Shown: positions 54,754 to 62,937 of the stretch, one piece after another
Position numbering within the stretch: position 1 is the stretch's first letter
How the letters are laid out: each line of letters starts with the position of its first letter
Assembly (NCBI RefSeq): GCF_026626305.1
Contig: NZ_JAPNUE010000001.1
Coordinates: 930,001 to 994,000, forward strand
DNA: 64,000 nucleotides
Reading direction: 5' to 3'
Source: Frigidibacter sp. RF13
GTDB taxonomy: Bacteria; Pseudomonadota; Alphaproteobacteria; Rhodobacterales; Rhodobacteraceae
Made by a program: the position numbers and the translations under genes
The notes under the pieces: model-generated
Databases searched by the model: none
Told to the model about the DNA's origin: nothing
What the model saw: only the letters and a program-made list of their open reading frames with translations

Positions 54754-55074
54754 TCAGCAGGTTAGGCGGAACTTTGCCTCGCCCGTATCCCCCGGCAGAC
54801 CGGTGACCATCGATCCGGGAACCACGCGGCAGCCGGTCGCCTCCTCGACCGCCGCCTCCATCAGCTGCGGCACGGGGGCGCGTTCGGCGCGGGTCAGATA
54901 GCCGAGGCGCACGACCTCTGCACAGCTATCCTTTTGAAAAACCACGAAATCCACCCCGCCCTTCGTCACCTCATGCCGGGTGGCACCGAAGAATTGCGGG
55001 GCCGGGGAGGCGCCGCAGGCGGCAAGGAAAAGGGGCAGGATCAGCAGACGCATGGTGCCAGAGTGACGGGTCAT
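54754..55074 (-). CDS. Putative lipoprotein
   Basis: Protein of 106 residues. A short hydrophobic signal ends in the lipobox LFLAACG, so the mature protein should be lipid-anchored. The remainder (QFFGATRHEVTKGGVDFVVF and two further Cys) belongs to no family recognised here. The start is 55074 or, without the first seven residues, 55053. A 40-base repeat lies just upstream. Confidence 0.65.
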   Translation of the reverse strand: MTRHSGTMRLLILPLFLAACGASPAPQFFGATRHEVTKGGVDFVVFQKDSCAEVVRLGYLTRAERAPVPQLMEAAVEEATGCRVVPGSMVTGLPGDTGEAKFRLTC

Positions 55075-55111
55075 GGTTAACGGACCCTTAAGAAAATCGG
55101 GTGCCAGCCTC

Positions 55112-55151
55112 CGTCCCGCATCCGTCCCGCAGGCGTATGGCATCCGTCCCG
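55112..55151. repeat. 40-base dispersed intergenic repeat, copy B
   Basis: Its reverse complement matches 35664-35703 at 37 of 40 positions. It lies upstream of the lipoprotein gene start, in the same relation to the gene as copy A has to add. Confidence 0.75.
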
Positions 55152-55286
55152 ACAGCATCTGGCGGCGGCGCAAGGAACGGGTAAGGCCTGCGGCCCCGGC
55201 ACTGGCGGCGGGGCCGCCGCCGACCGCAAGAGCTGGGTGACGGACAAAGATGTGGGGGGCAAAGGCCCCTGCCCCGCAGGATATGG

Positions 55287-55315
55287 TTGAACGCAGGGCC
55301 GATCCGCGCTATGGA
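55287..55315 (+). promoter_or_regulatory. Weak promoter candidate for a small RNA
   Basis: TTGAAC, 17 bases, TATGGA. Spacing is ideal but the boxes match the consensus only in part. Confidence 0.25.
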
Positions 55316-55321
55316 TCGGGC

Positions 55322-55394
55322 ACAGGTGCTACGGACGCGGAAAGTATCCCTGACGGGAACGGGACCCCCAGCGATGGCGGGTCCCGTTTCTTTT
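55322..55394 (+). ncRNA. Candidate small RNA ending in a strong terminator
   Basis: A perfect 10-bp stem AACGGGACCC/GGGTCCCGTT (55358-55367 and 55379-55388) is followed by TCTTTT. The nearest + strand gene ends 600 bases upstream and a minus-strand gene lies between. The terminator therefore most likely ends a separate short transcript. No open frame in it looks coding and no known RNA family was recognised. Confidence 0.35.
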
Positions 55395-55986
55395 GGTGGG
55401 AGAATCAGAAAAGGCGCCAGGTGCTCGGACGCGGTCCTTGCATGGGTCTTGCGACCCCCCTGACGCCTTCCTGATGGGTCCGCCCGTTGCCGGGTTTCCC
55501 GCATCTGGGATTCATGAGAACCCCTGCCACGTCAGGTCCGAAAACCCTTCGCAGCCGCATCGCCCTTTTCCCCGCCGATCCTTGGGGTCATGAGACCCTT
55601 TGCACCTGCGCTCGTCCGTTCGCTTTCGGGGGTCCGACCCGGGCTTGCACCCGACCTTCCCACCCGCACGCGCCCCGGAGGCCGTTGCGCCCGTCCGGTG
55701 TCTTGCGATCCGGTGCGGTAAGGAAAGGGTCGGGTCTAAAGGGTGAGTCGCGCAAGGAAAAATCGCGGGGCCGGGCAAGATTCCGGGGGATAAGATGTTG
55801 ATTTTCCTTGTGGATATCCTGTGGAGAACCAGATTACCGATTGGATTCGGCCCAGTTATGAGGCGACGTGAAGGTATCGCGCCGACTGCGCAGTCAAGCG
55901 CAGACTGCGGCTGGTGTCCCCTCCCTCCACCACTGAGAGAGGGGAACGCCGGTTGGTCAAGGGCGCGTCCGCGCCTCGTTCGGTGA
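55395..55986. other. Hairpin-rich noncoding stretch
   Basis: No convincing gene. Between 55444 and 55715 several small hairpins recur: GGGTC-TTGC-GACCC (55444-55457), CCCG-TTGC-CGGG (55483-55494), GGGATTC-ATGA-GAACCC (55507-55523), GGGTC-ATGA-GACCC (55585-55598), GGGTC-C-GACCC (55630-55640). Two loop sequences, TTGC and ATGA, are reused. At 55809 and 55820 two TGTGGA-type 9-mers resemble DnaA boxes with one mismatch each. Confidence 0.45.
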
Positions 55987-56316
55987 CTAGTTGGGCGCCT
56001 TGTATTTGGCGGCGATGCCGGCAGCCGCTTTCTGGGCGGCAAGGAATTCCTTGGAGGTGAAGGCCTGCACCGTCTTCAACCCCGATACCGCACCTGACGC
56101 GCCGGTGACCATCAGCGACGCCAGCAGTCCGGCCAGGTCGTCGCTCTGCGCGACCACCATGAAATCTGTGTCGCCGGTCGTCACATAGAAGCTTTCCAGC
56201 TTGCCCCCGCCCCCGGCGATGAGGGCCGAAACCGCCTTTTCCCGATCGCTCGGCTTGGCGATCATGCCCTTCATGGCGGCGGGCGTATAGCTGCCGGTGA
56301 TGATATAGCGTGCCAT
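55987..56316 (-). CDS. GYD domain protein
   Basis: Protein of 109 residues with the ferredoxin-like GYD fold pattern (ARYIITGSYTPAAMKGM, LESFYVTTGDTDFMVVAQSDD, GLKTVQAFTSKEF). The family is widespread and has no known role. GGGGGA lies seven bases before ATG 56316. Upstream it has two copies of a long palindrome that could be operators. Confidence 0.75.
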   Translation of the reverse strand: MARYIITGSYTPAAMKGMIAKPSDREKAVSALIAGGGGKLESFYVTTGDTDFMVVAQSDDLAGLLASLMVTGASGAVSGLKTVQAFTSKEFLAAQKAAAGIAAKYKAPN

Positions 56317-56455
56317 TGCAGTATCCCCCTTTGGGCCACGGACCGCCCCCGGACACAGCGCCCGGGTTGTCATCGGTCCTGTGACGCGAGGGCAGGATAG
56401 CACAGATTGGGCGTGGCGTGTGACGTAAGGTAAGGGGCGCCGAGGACCGGCAGGG

Positions 56456-56611
56456 AACGCGCCAGTGGCACGTTACCCGGTCCGATTGGCCCTGACGCGA
56501 GGAAGGGCCAAGGGGGTATCCGCGCAGCCGGACGATTGGGGCACGGACGGCGCCACCCGGCCGCGCCACGGGCGCGGCGTTCTTCGGGGAAACGTGCCAC
56601 TGGCACGTTTC
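56456..56611. repeat. Two copies of a long palindrome upstream of the GYD gene
   Basis: At 56591-56611 the arms AAACGTGCCA and TGGCACGTTT surround one C perfectly. At 56456-56474 the arms AACGCGCCA and TGGCACGTT surround one G with one mismatch. Centres are 136 bases apart. Confidence 0.6.
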
Positions 56612-56642
56612 TAACCCCTCATCACCCCTGGCGGGTGCGCGT

Positions 56643-56694
56643 GCGCCCGCCGCCCGGAGGGCGGGCGCCGGCCGTGCTTCAGGAGCACGGCCGG
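56643..56694. repeat. Two adjacent strong hairpins
   Basis: GCGCCCGCC/GGCGGGCGC (56643-56651 with 56660-56668) is directly followed by the perfect 11-bp stem CCGGCCGTGCT/AGCACGGCCGG with a TCAGG loop (56668-56694). Neither has a T-tract. Confidence 0.6.
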
Positions 56695-56752
56695 GATGGC
56701 GGAGGCCGGTCACGGGTTGCGCGGTGCGCTGGCCCCGCGCTTTGGGAGTGTG

Positions 56753-56811
56753 GGTGGGTGAATCCCACCGTTGGCGACGGGATGATGGAGAATGGTGGGT
56801 TAGCACCCACC
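56753..56811. repeat. REP-like paired hairpins
   Basis: GGTGGG-TGAAT-CCCACC (56753-56769) and GGTGGGT-TAGC-ACCCACC (56794-56811, then CTACG) form a close pair. The second matches the GTAGGGTGGGT-type repetitive extragenic palindromes seen in many proteobacteria. Confidence 0.55.
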
Positions 56812-56889
56812 CTACGCTCGCTGACATCGACATTGGCGAAAGTTGCAACAAGCGTGGGATGACAACCCTCTACGCTCGCCACGATAGCT

Positions 56890-57465
56890 TCATATCATCC
56901 CTGAATGCCACGGCCTACTTCTGCCGACCGGCTGCTTGAGGTCTTTAGGGAAGCATTTCTTGTTCGCTTCCAAAACCTCCCAGAGGTGATCTGGCACCCC
57001 AAAAGACGCGTGTATCTGCGAGACATGTTGTCCGGGTTTTGCAAGCAGCTTTACAAAACCGCGGTTATACAAAGATGCAGCTAAATCTCCGTCAATGTGA
57101 GCCGTAAAGGTTTTCTGACTGTTATGAAGCAGGTAACCAAGTATTCTCTTCTCGCGATCGGTGAGGAACGGCAAATACGCCGCCAGCTCATCCTTCTGAT
57201 TTTGCAATTTCTTTTGCTGATCGCGCTCGGCGACCGCCTTGCGCCTCTTTTCCGCGAGAACACCAGCCCCTTGTTCAGCGGCGCCAAACAATGCAAGGAA
57301 CCCAGTCACCAATACCGCAAGCGGAAGGCCATACACAATCAGAGGCATGTCTATCGCTGGCAACACGCCGAACTTGATAAGTGCCCAAAAAGCCGCGAGT
57401 GAAAGAGACAGTGCACCCAGTTGCCAGCCACTGGCTTTTAACAACTCGAGCCACTTCGCATCCAT
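56890..57465 (-). CDS. Super-infection exclusion protein B (SieB)-like membrane protein
   Basis: Protein of 191 residues with two N-terminal membrane helices (about 16-35 and 42-62), a Lys/Gln-rich helix and a cytosolic domain (YLPFLTDREKRILGYLLHN, then FTAHIDGDLAASLYNRGFV). This layout and the LT..E..IL motif fit the SieB family, known from lambdoid prophages as a block on superinfecting phage. The codons and base composition are clearly less GC-rich than those of lepA next door. The gene starts three bases after the lepA stop, so it is expressed with lepA. The family call is from memory. Confidence 0.55.
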   Translation of the reverse strand: MDAKWLELLKASGWQLGALSLSLAAFWALIKFGVLPAIDMPLIVYGLPLAVLVTGFLALFGAAEQGAGVLAEKRRKAVAERDQQKKLQNQKDELAAYLPFLTDREKRILGYLLHNSQKTFTAHIDGDLAASLYNRGFVKLLAKPGQHVSQIHASFGVPDHLWEVLEANKKCFPKDLKQPVGRSRPWHSGMI

Positions 57466-57468
57466 CTT

Positions 57469-59268
57469 TCACCCATCCATCTTCAACGCATTGATAAACG
57501 CTTCCTGCGGAATCTCAACTTTCCCGAACTGCCGCATCTTCTTCTTGCCGGCCTTCTGCTTGTCGAGAAGCTTGCGCTTGCGCGTCGCGTCCCCGCCGTA
57601 ACATTTGGCCGTCACGTCCTTCCTCATCGCCGACAGGGTCTCGCGCGCGATCACCCGGCCGCCGATGGCCGCCTGGATCGGGATCTTGAACATGTGGCGG
57701 GGGATCAGCTCCTTGAGCTTCTCCACCATCACCCGGCCCCGCGCCTCGGCCCGGTCGCGGTGGACCATGATCGAGAGTGCGTCGACAGGTTCGTCGTTCA
57801 CCAGGATCGACATCTTGACGAGCCAATCCTCGCGGTAGCCCATCATCTGATAGTCGAACGAGGCATAGCCCTTGGTCACCGATTTCAGCCGGTCGTAGAA
57901 GTCGAAGACGACCTCGGCCAAGGGCAGGTCATAGACGACCATGGCGCGGTTCCCCGCATAGGTCAGGTCCATCTGGATACCGCGGCGGTCCTGGCAGAGT
58001 TTGAGGACATCGCCGAGATAGTCGTCGGGGACCATGATCGTGGCCTTGATGCGCGGCTCCTCGATATGGTCGACATAGGTGAGGTCGGGCATGTCGGCGG
58101 GGTTGTGGAGGTCGCGGACCTCGCCGTCCTTCATGTGGAGCTTGAAGACGACCGAAGGGGCGGTGGTGATCAGGTCGAGGTCATATTCGCGCTCCAGCCG
58201 GTCGCGGACGACTTCGAGGTGCAGAAGGCCGAGGAAGCCCATACGGAAGCCGAAGCCCAAGGCGGCGGAGGTTTCCATTTCGGTCGAGAAGGAGGCGTCG
58301 TTGAGCGCGAGTTTCTCGATCGCGTCGCGCAAGGCTTCGAAATCGGCGGCGTCGACGGGGAAGAGGCCGCAGAAGACCACGGGCTGCGAGGGTTTGAAGC
58401 CGGGGAGCGCGGTCTCGCAGCCCTTGCGTTCATGGGTGATCGTGTCGCCGACGCGGGTGTCGCGGACCTGCTTGATCGAGGCGGTGAAGACGCCGATCTC
58501 GCCCGGGCCAAGTTCGGCGATGTCGGTCATCTTGGGTTTCAGGACGGCAAGCCTGTCGACGCCGTAAAGCGCGCCGGTCTGCATCATCTTGATGCGGTCG
58601 CCCTTGCGGATGACGCCGTCCATCACACGGATCATCACAACGACGCCGAGGTAGGCGTCGTACCAGCTGTCGACGAGCATGGCTTTCAGCGGTGCGTTGC
58701 GGTCGCCTTTCGGGGCGGGCAGGCGCGTGACGATGGCTTCCAGCACGTCGGGGATGCCGAGACCGGACTTGGCGGAGATCGGGATGGCTTCGGAGGCGTC
58801 GAGGCCGATGACATCCTCGATCTGGGCCTTCACCTGTTCGGGCTCAGCCGCGGGCAGGTCGATCTTGTTCAGGACCGGGACGATCTCATGGTTCGCGTCG
58901 ATCGCCTGATAGACATTGGCGAGCGTCTGTGCTTCCACGCCCTGGGAGGCGTCGACGACGAGGAGCGAGCCTTCTACCGCGCGCATCGAGCGCGAGACTT
59001 CATAGCCGAAGTCGACATGGCCGGGCGTGTCGATGAGGTTCAGGACGTAGGACTTGCCGTCCTTCGCCTTGTAGTCGATGCGCACGGTATTGGCCTTGAT
59101 CGTGATGCCGCGTTCCCGCTCGATATCCATCGAGTCCAGAAGCTGGGCCTTCATGTCACGGTCGGCCACCGTGCCGGTCGACTGGATCAGCCGGTCAGCA
59201 AGCGTGGATTTGCCGTGGTCGATATGGGCCACGATGGAGAAATTGCGGATCTGTGCGAGCTCGGTCAT
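57469..59268 (-). CDS. lepA: Elongation factor 4 (back-translocating GTPase)
   Basis: Ribosome-bound GTPase of 599 residues, the exact family length. G1 [10 protein letters not shown]3 DTPGHVDF and G4 NKID are present, with the LepA-specific C-terminal domain ([24 protein letters not shown]). ATG 59268 gives the normal [18 protein letters not shown] start. The SieB-like gene follows without a gap that could hold a promoter. Confidence 0.98.
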   Translation of the reverse strand: MTELAQIRNFSIVAHIDHGKSTLADRLIQSTGTVADRDMKAQLLDSMDIERERGITIKANTVRIDYKAKDGKSYVLNLIDTPGHVDFGYEVSRSMRAVEGSLLVVDASQGVEAQTLANVYQAIDANHEIVPVLNKIDLPAAEPEQVKAQIEDVIGLDASEAIPISAKSGLGIPDVLEAIVTRLPAPKGDRNAPLKAMLVDSWYDAYLGVVVMIRVMDGVIRKGDRIKMMQTGALYGVDRLAVLKPKMTDIAELGPGEIGVFTASIKQVRDTRVGDTITHERKGCETALPGFKPSQPVVFCGLFPVDAADFEALRDAIEKLALNDASFSTEMETSAALGFGFRMGFLGLLHLEVVRDRLEREYDLDLITTAPSVVFKLHMKDGEVRDLHNPADMPDLTYVDHIEEPRIKATIMVPDDYLGDVLKLCQDRRGIQMDLTYAGNRAMVVYDLPLAEVVFDFYDRLKSVTKGYASFDYQMMGYREDWLVKMSILVNDEPVDALSIMVHRDRAEARGRVMVEKLKELIPRHMFKIPIQAAIGGRVIARETLSAMRKDVTAKCYGGDATRKRKLLDKQKAGKKKMRQFGKVEIPQEAFINALKMDG

Positions 59269-59362
59269 GATCGCCGCGATATGCTTGGGAATTGTCAGGC
59301 GGTCAATGGGGCATGGGCCGGGATACGGCCATGCAGGGCTGCCGAGCAAGAGGGTGTCGCTA

Positions 59363-61066
59363 TCAGTTCGGACCGTGCAGCAATGTCACGGCGTCTTCCA
59401 GATAGGCGTCCGCATGGGTGCGCGCCGCCAGAACGACCAGCTCGCGCGCCGTGAGCGAGGCTTCGTCTGTCTTGCGCCGCTTCCGAAAGAGCCGGAGTTC
59501 GTCTGAAAGAATTTCTATCAGCAGGGCCGCGTACAGGTCGGTCACCGAGCAAAGGCGCGACCGGGCATGGACGAGCCAGTCGGATGCGTCGCCAAGCTCG
59601 CCGCGATCCTCGTGCAACAGGGCCTTCGCCCTGGCAGTCGCGGCTTCCCAGCAGGGATCGCCCAGCTGGACGCTAAGGGCAAGGGAAGCGTCGAGCGTGG
59701 CTGCGGCCGAATTCTCGACCCGGCCTTGCCGAAGTCGGGCCTCGACCAGCAATGCCTGCGGCCAAGGCCGGAAGGCGAGCCAGCGCATGTCGTCGCACAT
59801 GGCCGTGCAGCGCGTGAGCCAATCCTCGGCAATATCCGCCCTGCCCGCACGCAACTGCCCCCAGCCGCCGATGCCGAGCGCCCAGATTTCACGTCGCTGG
59901 TTGCCGCAGGACCGGGCGCGGTCGATGGCTTTTTCGAAATGGGACAGTCCGAGATGGTGCTGACCCCAATCAACGAAGTTGAAGCCCATCATGGCATGAA
60001 TGCCCGCCAGCGCGTCATCGTCGTTGTCGGCATGGTCGAAGGCGTGCTTCAGATGGATGTCGGCCGCAGGCCGACGGCCGGCGAGCGCCTCGACGTATCC
60101 CAGCTCCCGCAAGGCCGCGGCGGCGATGCCGGAACAGCCGGCTTCGACAGCAATGTCAGCGGCATGGCGCAGCATGATCGAGCCTTCGTCGTCGAAGCCG
60201 CGGATGGCGTGAACAAGCGCCGATCCCAACTCTAGGAAGGTTCGCGCGATCAGATAGTGGTCGCCGATAGCCTCCGCCTTGGCGGAGGCCTGGCGCAGGC
60301 AGTCGAGACCGGCATCGACGGCACCTGCGGACACCGCCGCCGTGCCGCTCTTCACCAGGGAATCGATGATCGCCGTTTCGGATATGCCCTTGGGCGGATC
60401 GCCGACCGTCTTGCGCGCGGCAAGGCGCAGGGCGCGGGATGGCCGCTCGCCGACGGCTGCTTCAAACTGGGCTTCGGTCGCGCCTATGTGGGCAAGGGCC
60501 GCGTCGGACTTGCCCGCCATCGCAAGCGCCTTGACGAGCAGAATGTGGCCGCTTTCGTCGAGCGGGCTGAGGCGGATGGCCCGTTCGGCCTGGTGCATCG
60601 CAAGGTCCGCGTTGCCGCGCGCCAATGCCTCGACTGCCGCCCGGCGAAGATGCTGGTGCAGGCGTCCGGCAATCTGTTCGCGTGCAACGAGAAGCCAGGT
60701 GGAAAACTCGGCGCCGGACGAAGGTTCGACGCCCTGCAGGAACTCTGCCGGTTCGTCGAGATCGAAACCGGCCCTGTCGATGGACCGCACGTCGACCACC
60801 GTACCTTCGGGCAGATTGAGATCGATCGGGTCGCCACGCAGGGTCCTCGGGCCAAGCGCCTTGCGCAGCGCGGCCAGGCACCAGCGCAGGGCGCCGAGCG
60901 GATCATCGGCATCGCTGAACAGCTCGCCCGCGATCTGGCGCCGCGCCAAGGGCCGGTCGGCCAGGACCAGGCGGGCCAGCACTGCCCAAGGCTGATGCCC
61001 AGGAACCCGCACAAGCGTCCCGTCATCCATAATGATCGCCGGTTTGCCGATCAGGTTCAGCCGCAT
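59363..61066 (-). CDS. SARP/BTAD-type transcriptional regulator with TPR-like C-terminus
   Basis: Protein of 567 residues. An OmpR-like winged helix (about 1-90: [50 protein letters not shown]) is followed by a BTAD domain (about 95-235) and helical repeats like TPRs to the end. There is no NB-ARC ATPase, unlike AfsR. SARPs are mostly known from actinomycetes as antibiotic activators; this is an alphaproteobacterial member. ATG 61066 was chosen because AGGA lies eight bases before it. It is divergent from the DUF4242 gene, its likely target. Confidence 0.8.
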   Translation of the reverse strand: MRLNLIGKPAIIMDDGTLVRVPGHQPWAVLARLVLADRPLARRQIAGELFSDADDPLGALRWCLAALRKALGPRTLRGDPIDLNLPEGTVVDVRSIDRAGFDLDEPAEFLQGVEPSSGAEFSTWLLVAREQIAGRLHQHLRRAAVEALARGNADLAMHQAERAIRLSPLDESGHILLVKALAMAGKSDAALAHIGATEAQFEAAVGERPSRALRLAARKTVGDPPKGISETAIIDSLVKSGTAAVSAGAVDAGLDCLRQASAKAEAIGDHYLIARTFLELGSALVHAIRGFDDEGSIMLRHAADIAVEAGCSGIAAAALRELGYVEALAGRRPAADIHLKHAFDHADNDDDALAGIHAMMGFNFVDWGQHHLGLSHFEKAIDRARSCGNQRREIWALGIGGWGQLRAGRADIAEDWLTRCTAMCDDMRWLAFRPWPQALLVEARLRQGRVENSAAATLDASLALSVQLGDPCWEAATARAKALLHEDRGELGDASDWLVHARSRLCSVTDLYAALLIEILSDELRLFRKRRKTDEASLTARELVVLAARTHADAYLEDAVTLLHGPN

Positions 61067-61113
61067 GGCGCGCATCCTGTTTGGCTCTATGCCTCAGATG
61101 ATCCTAGCACCGT

Positions 61114-61129
61114 GTGTGGAAACGTGTGG
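61114..61129. promoter_or_regulatory. Direct repeats in the SARP-DUF4242 promoter region
   Basis: GTGTGG occurs at 61114-61119 and 61124-61129, ten bases apart start to start, about one helical turn. SARP proteins bind direct repeats with about one-turn spacing, so this is a candidate site. Confidence 0.35.
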
Positions 61130-61225
61130 GACGCCCGCAAAGATTTTTTCCCTCGGCAAACGGCGGGGCACATGACCGGCCTTCAGACATGATTCACCGA
61201 AACACCGAGAGGAAGGAAAATCCAA

Positions 61226-61507
61226 ATGCCGATGTATCTGATCGAAAGAAACATTCCCGGTGCCGAAACCCTGTCGCCCGACGAGCTTTGCGAAATATCC
61301 GCCAAGTCGAACGGCGTCGTCGCGGGGCTGAATGCGCCCTACAAATGGCACCACAGCTATGTGGCGGGCGACAAGATCTATTGCGTCCACGAAGCCGAAA
61401 GCGAAGAGGTGATCCGTCGCCATGGACGTGAAGGCGGCTTTCCTGTCGATCTGGTGGTCGAGATCAAGTCGACGATCGGGCCGGACACCGGGCGGCGCGC
61501 GTCCTAA
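61226..61507 (+). CDS. DUF4242 (SCO4226-like, nickel-binding) protein
   Basis: Protein of 93 residues with the ferredoxin-like DUF4242 pattern (MYLIERNIPGAETLSPDEL, then YVAGDKIYCVHEAESEEVIRRHGREGGFPV). The Streptomyces member SCO4226 binds nickel; whether this one does is not known. The paired YKWHHSY histidines and the RRHGR His are possible ligands. GAGAGGAAGG precedes the ATG. It faces a SARP-type regulator across about 160 bases. Confidence 0.8.
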   Translation: MPMYLIERNIPGAETLSPDELCEISAKSNGVVAGLNAPYKWHHSYVAGDKIYCVHEAESEEVIRRHGREGGFPVDLVVEIKSTIGPDTGRRAS

Positions 61508-61528
61508 GGCATTTCCAGAACGGCTGGG

Positions 61529-61554
61529 GGCGGATCGTCCCCGGCCGATCCGCC
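61529..61554. terminator. Hairpin between the convergent DUF4242 and gshB genes
   Basis: Perfect 9-bp stem GGCGGATCG/CGATCCGCC with an 8-base loop; no T-tract. Confidence 0.5.
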
Positions 61555-61560
61555 GTGCCG

Positions 61561-62505
61561 TCAGGCGCGGCGCTTCGCCTCGATGGCTTCCCAGATCTTC
61601 GCGGCGGCGTTGGTGCCGTCGAACCGTTCCAGTTCCTGGATGCCGGTGGGAGAGGTCACGTTGATTTCGGTCAGCCAGTCGCCGATCACGTCGATGCCGA
61701 CGAAGATCTGGCCTTTCTCGCGCAATGTCGGGCCGATGGCCGCGCAGATCTCGCGGTCGCGCTCGGTGAGGCCCACCTTCTCGGGCCGGCCGCCCACATG
61801 CATGTTCGAGCGTGTCTCGCCTTCGGCGGGGACGCGGTTGATGGCGCCGACCGGCTCGCCATCGACAAGGATGATGCGCTTGTCGCCCTTCACCACGGCG
61901 GGGACGTATTTCTGTGCGATCAGGGGCTCGCGGTTGATGCCGGCAAAGAGTTCGTGCAGCGAGGCGAGGTTGCGGTCGTTGGGGTCGAGCCGGAAGACGC
62001 CCGCGCCACCGTTGCCGTAGAGGGGCTTGAGGATGATGTCGCCGTGGCGGTGCTTGAAATCGCGGATGGTGGCGAGGTCGCGGGCGATGAGCGTGGGCGG
62101 TGTCAGATGCGGGAAGTTCAGGACCAGCAGCTTCTCGGGGTAGTTCCGGACCCAGAAGGGATCGTTCACGACCAGGGTCTTCGGGTGGATCATGTCGAGG
62201 ATATGGGTGGTGGTGATATAGCCCATGTCGAAGGGCGGGTCCTGGCGCAGCCAGACCACGTCCCAGTCGGCGAGGTTGACCTCGGTTTCCGGCCCGAGCG
62301 TGAAATGGTTGCCCTTCTCGCGCCGGACGGTCAGCGGCCAGCCGCGCGCGAGCACCCGGCCCTCGCGATAGGCGAGCCGGTCGGGGGTGTAATAGAAAAG
62401 CTCATGCCCCCTCGCCTGCGCCTCCAACGCGATCCGGAAGGTCGAATCGGCGTCGATATTGACCCGTTCGATAGGGTCCATCTGCAGGGCGACCTTGAGC
62501 TTCAT
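61561..62505 (-). CDS. gshB: Glutathione synthase
   Basis: ATP-grasp ligase of 314 residues joining gamma-Glu-Cys and Gly. [48 protein letters not shown] and [16 protein letters not shown] are the GshB signatures. ATG 62505 follows GAAAGGATACCTGCC. It is the third gene of rsmI-yraN-gshB. The glutathione it makes may be used by the GST (22746) and degraded by ChaC (4497) in this window. Confidence 0.96.
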   Translation of the reverse strand: MKLKVALQMDPIERVNIDADSTFRIALEAQARGHELFYYTPDRLAYREGRVLARGWPLTVRREKGNHFTLGPETEVNLADWDVVWLRQDPPFDMGYITTTHILDMIHPKTLVVNDPFWVRNYPEKLLVLNFPHLTPPTLIARDLATIRDFKHRHGDIILKPLYGNGGAGVFRLDPNDRNLASLHELFAGINREPLIAQKYVPAVVKGDKRIILVDGEPVGAINRVPAEGETRSNMHVGGRPEKVGLTERDREICAAIGPTLREKGQIFVGIDVIGDWLTEINVTSPTGIQELERFDGTNAAAKIWEAIEAKRRA

Positions 62506-62583
62506 GGCAGGTATCCTTTCGCTGACGGGCCAAGTGATGGCCGAGCGGGCGGGCGGATGCAATGGCCTGCGGTCCGGCCGGGT

Positions 62584-62937
62584 TCAGGCGCCGAAGGCGT
62601 TCGGGATGATCTCGATCCGGCCCTGCCCGTCGACAAGCGCAAGGTCGAAGCGGACCTCGGTGTCCTGCCCGGAGGGTTCGCCTGCGAGAAACTCGCTTGC
62701 CGCGCCGAGGATGCGGGCGATCTGGGCAGGGCCGAGCCGTTCGGCGGCCGTGGCGAAGCTTTCCGCGCGTTTCACCTCAACGAACACCACCCGTGCGCCT
62801 TCGCGCAGGATCAGGTCGATCTCGCCGCGGCTGCCGCGCCAGTTGCGGGCGGCGGGAACGGCGCCGCGGCCGAGGTAGTGGCGTTCGACCTGCTCTTCGG
62901 CGGCATGGCCGCCGTGGTGCGACATGGTGCCGGTCAT
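62584..62937 (-). CDS. yraN: YraN family protein (UPF0102)
   Basis: Protein of 117 residues with the restriction-endonuclease-like fold of UPF0102: AARNWRGSRGEIDLI, then VVFVEVKRAES, giving the E...D...ExK catalytic pattern. The role is unknown, though the fold suggests nucleic acid cleavage. It overlaps the rsmI stop by four bases, as in many bacteria where the two are neighbours. Confidence 0.9.
   Translation of the reverse strand: MTGTMSHHGGHAAEEQVERHYLGRGAVPAARNWRGSRGEIDLILREGARVVFVEVKRAESFATAAERLGPAQIARILGAASEFLAGEPSGQDTEVRFDLALVDGQGRIEIIPNAFGA

Noticed and set aside
55250-55394. tmRNA, SRP RNA or RNase P RNA
   Set aside because: None of the conserved signatures (tag coding region, GGAAGG-type SRP loop, RNase P core) is present.
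55250-55474. 74-codon frame over the small-RNA candidate
   Set aside because: It runs through a perfect terminator and has no coding character.
55444-55715. CRISPR array
   Set aside because: The repeated hairpins differ in stem and spacing, with no constant repeat or spacer length, and there are no cas genes.
55790-55860. Chromosome replication origin
   Set aside because: Only two imperfect DnaA-like boxes, no AT-rich unwinding region and no origin-linked genes nearby.
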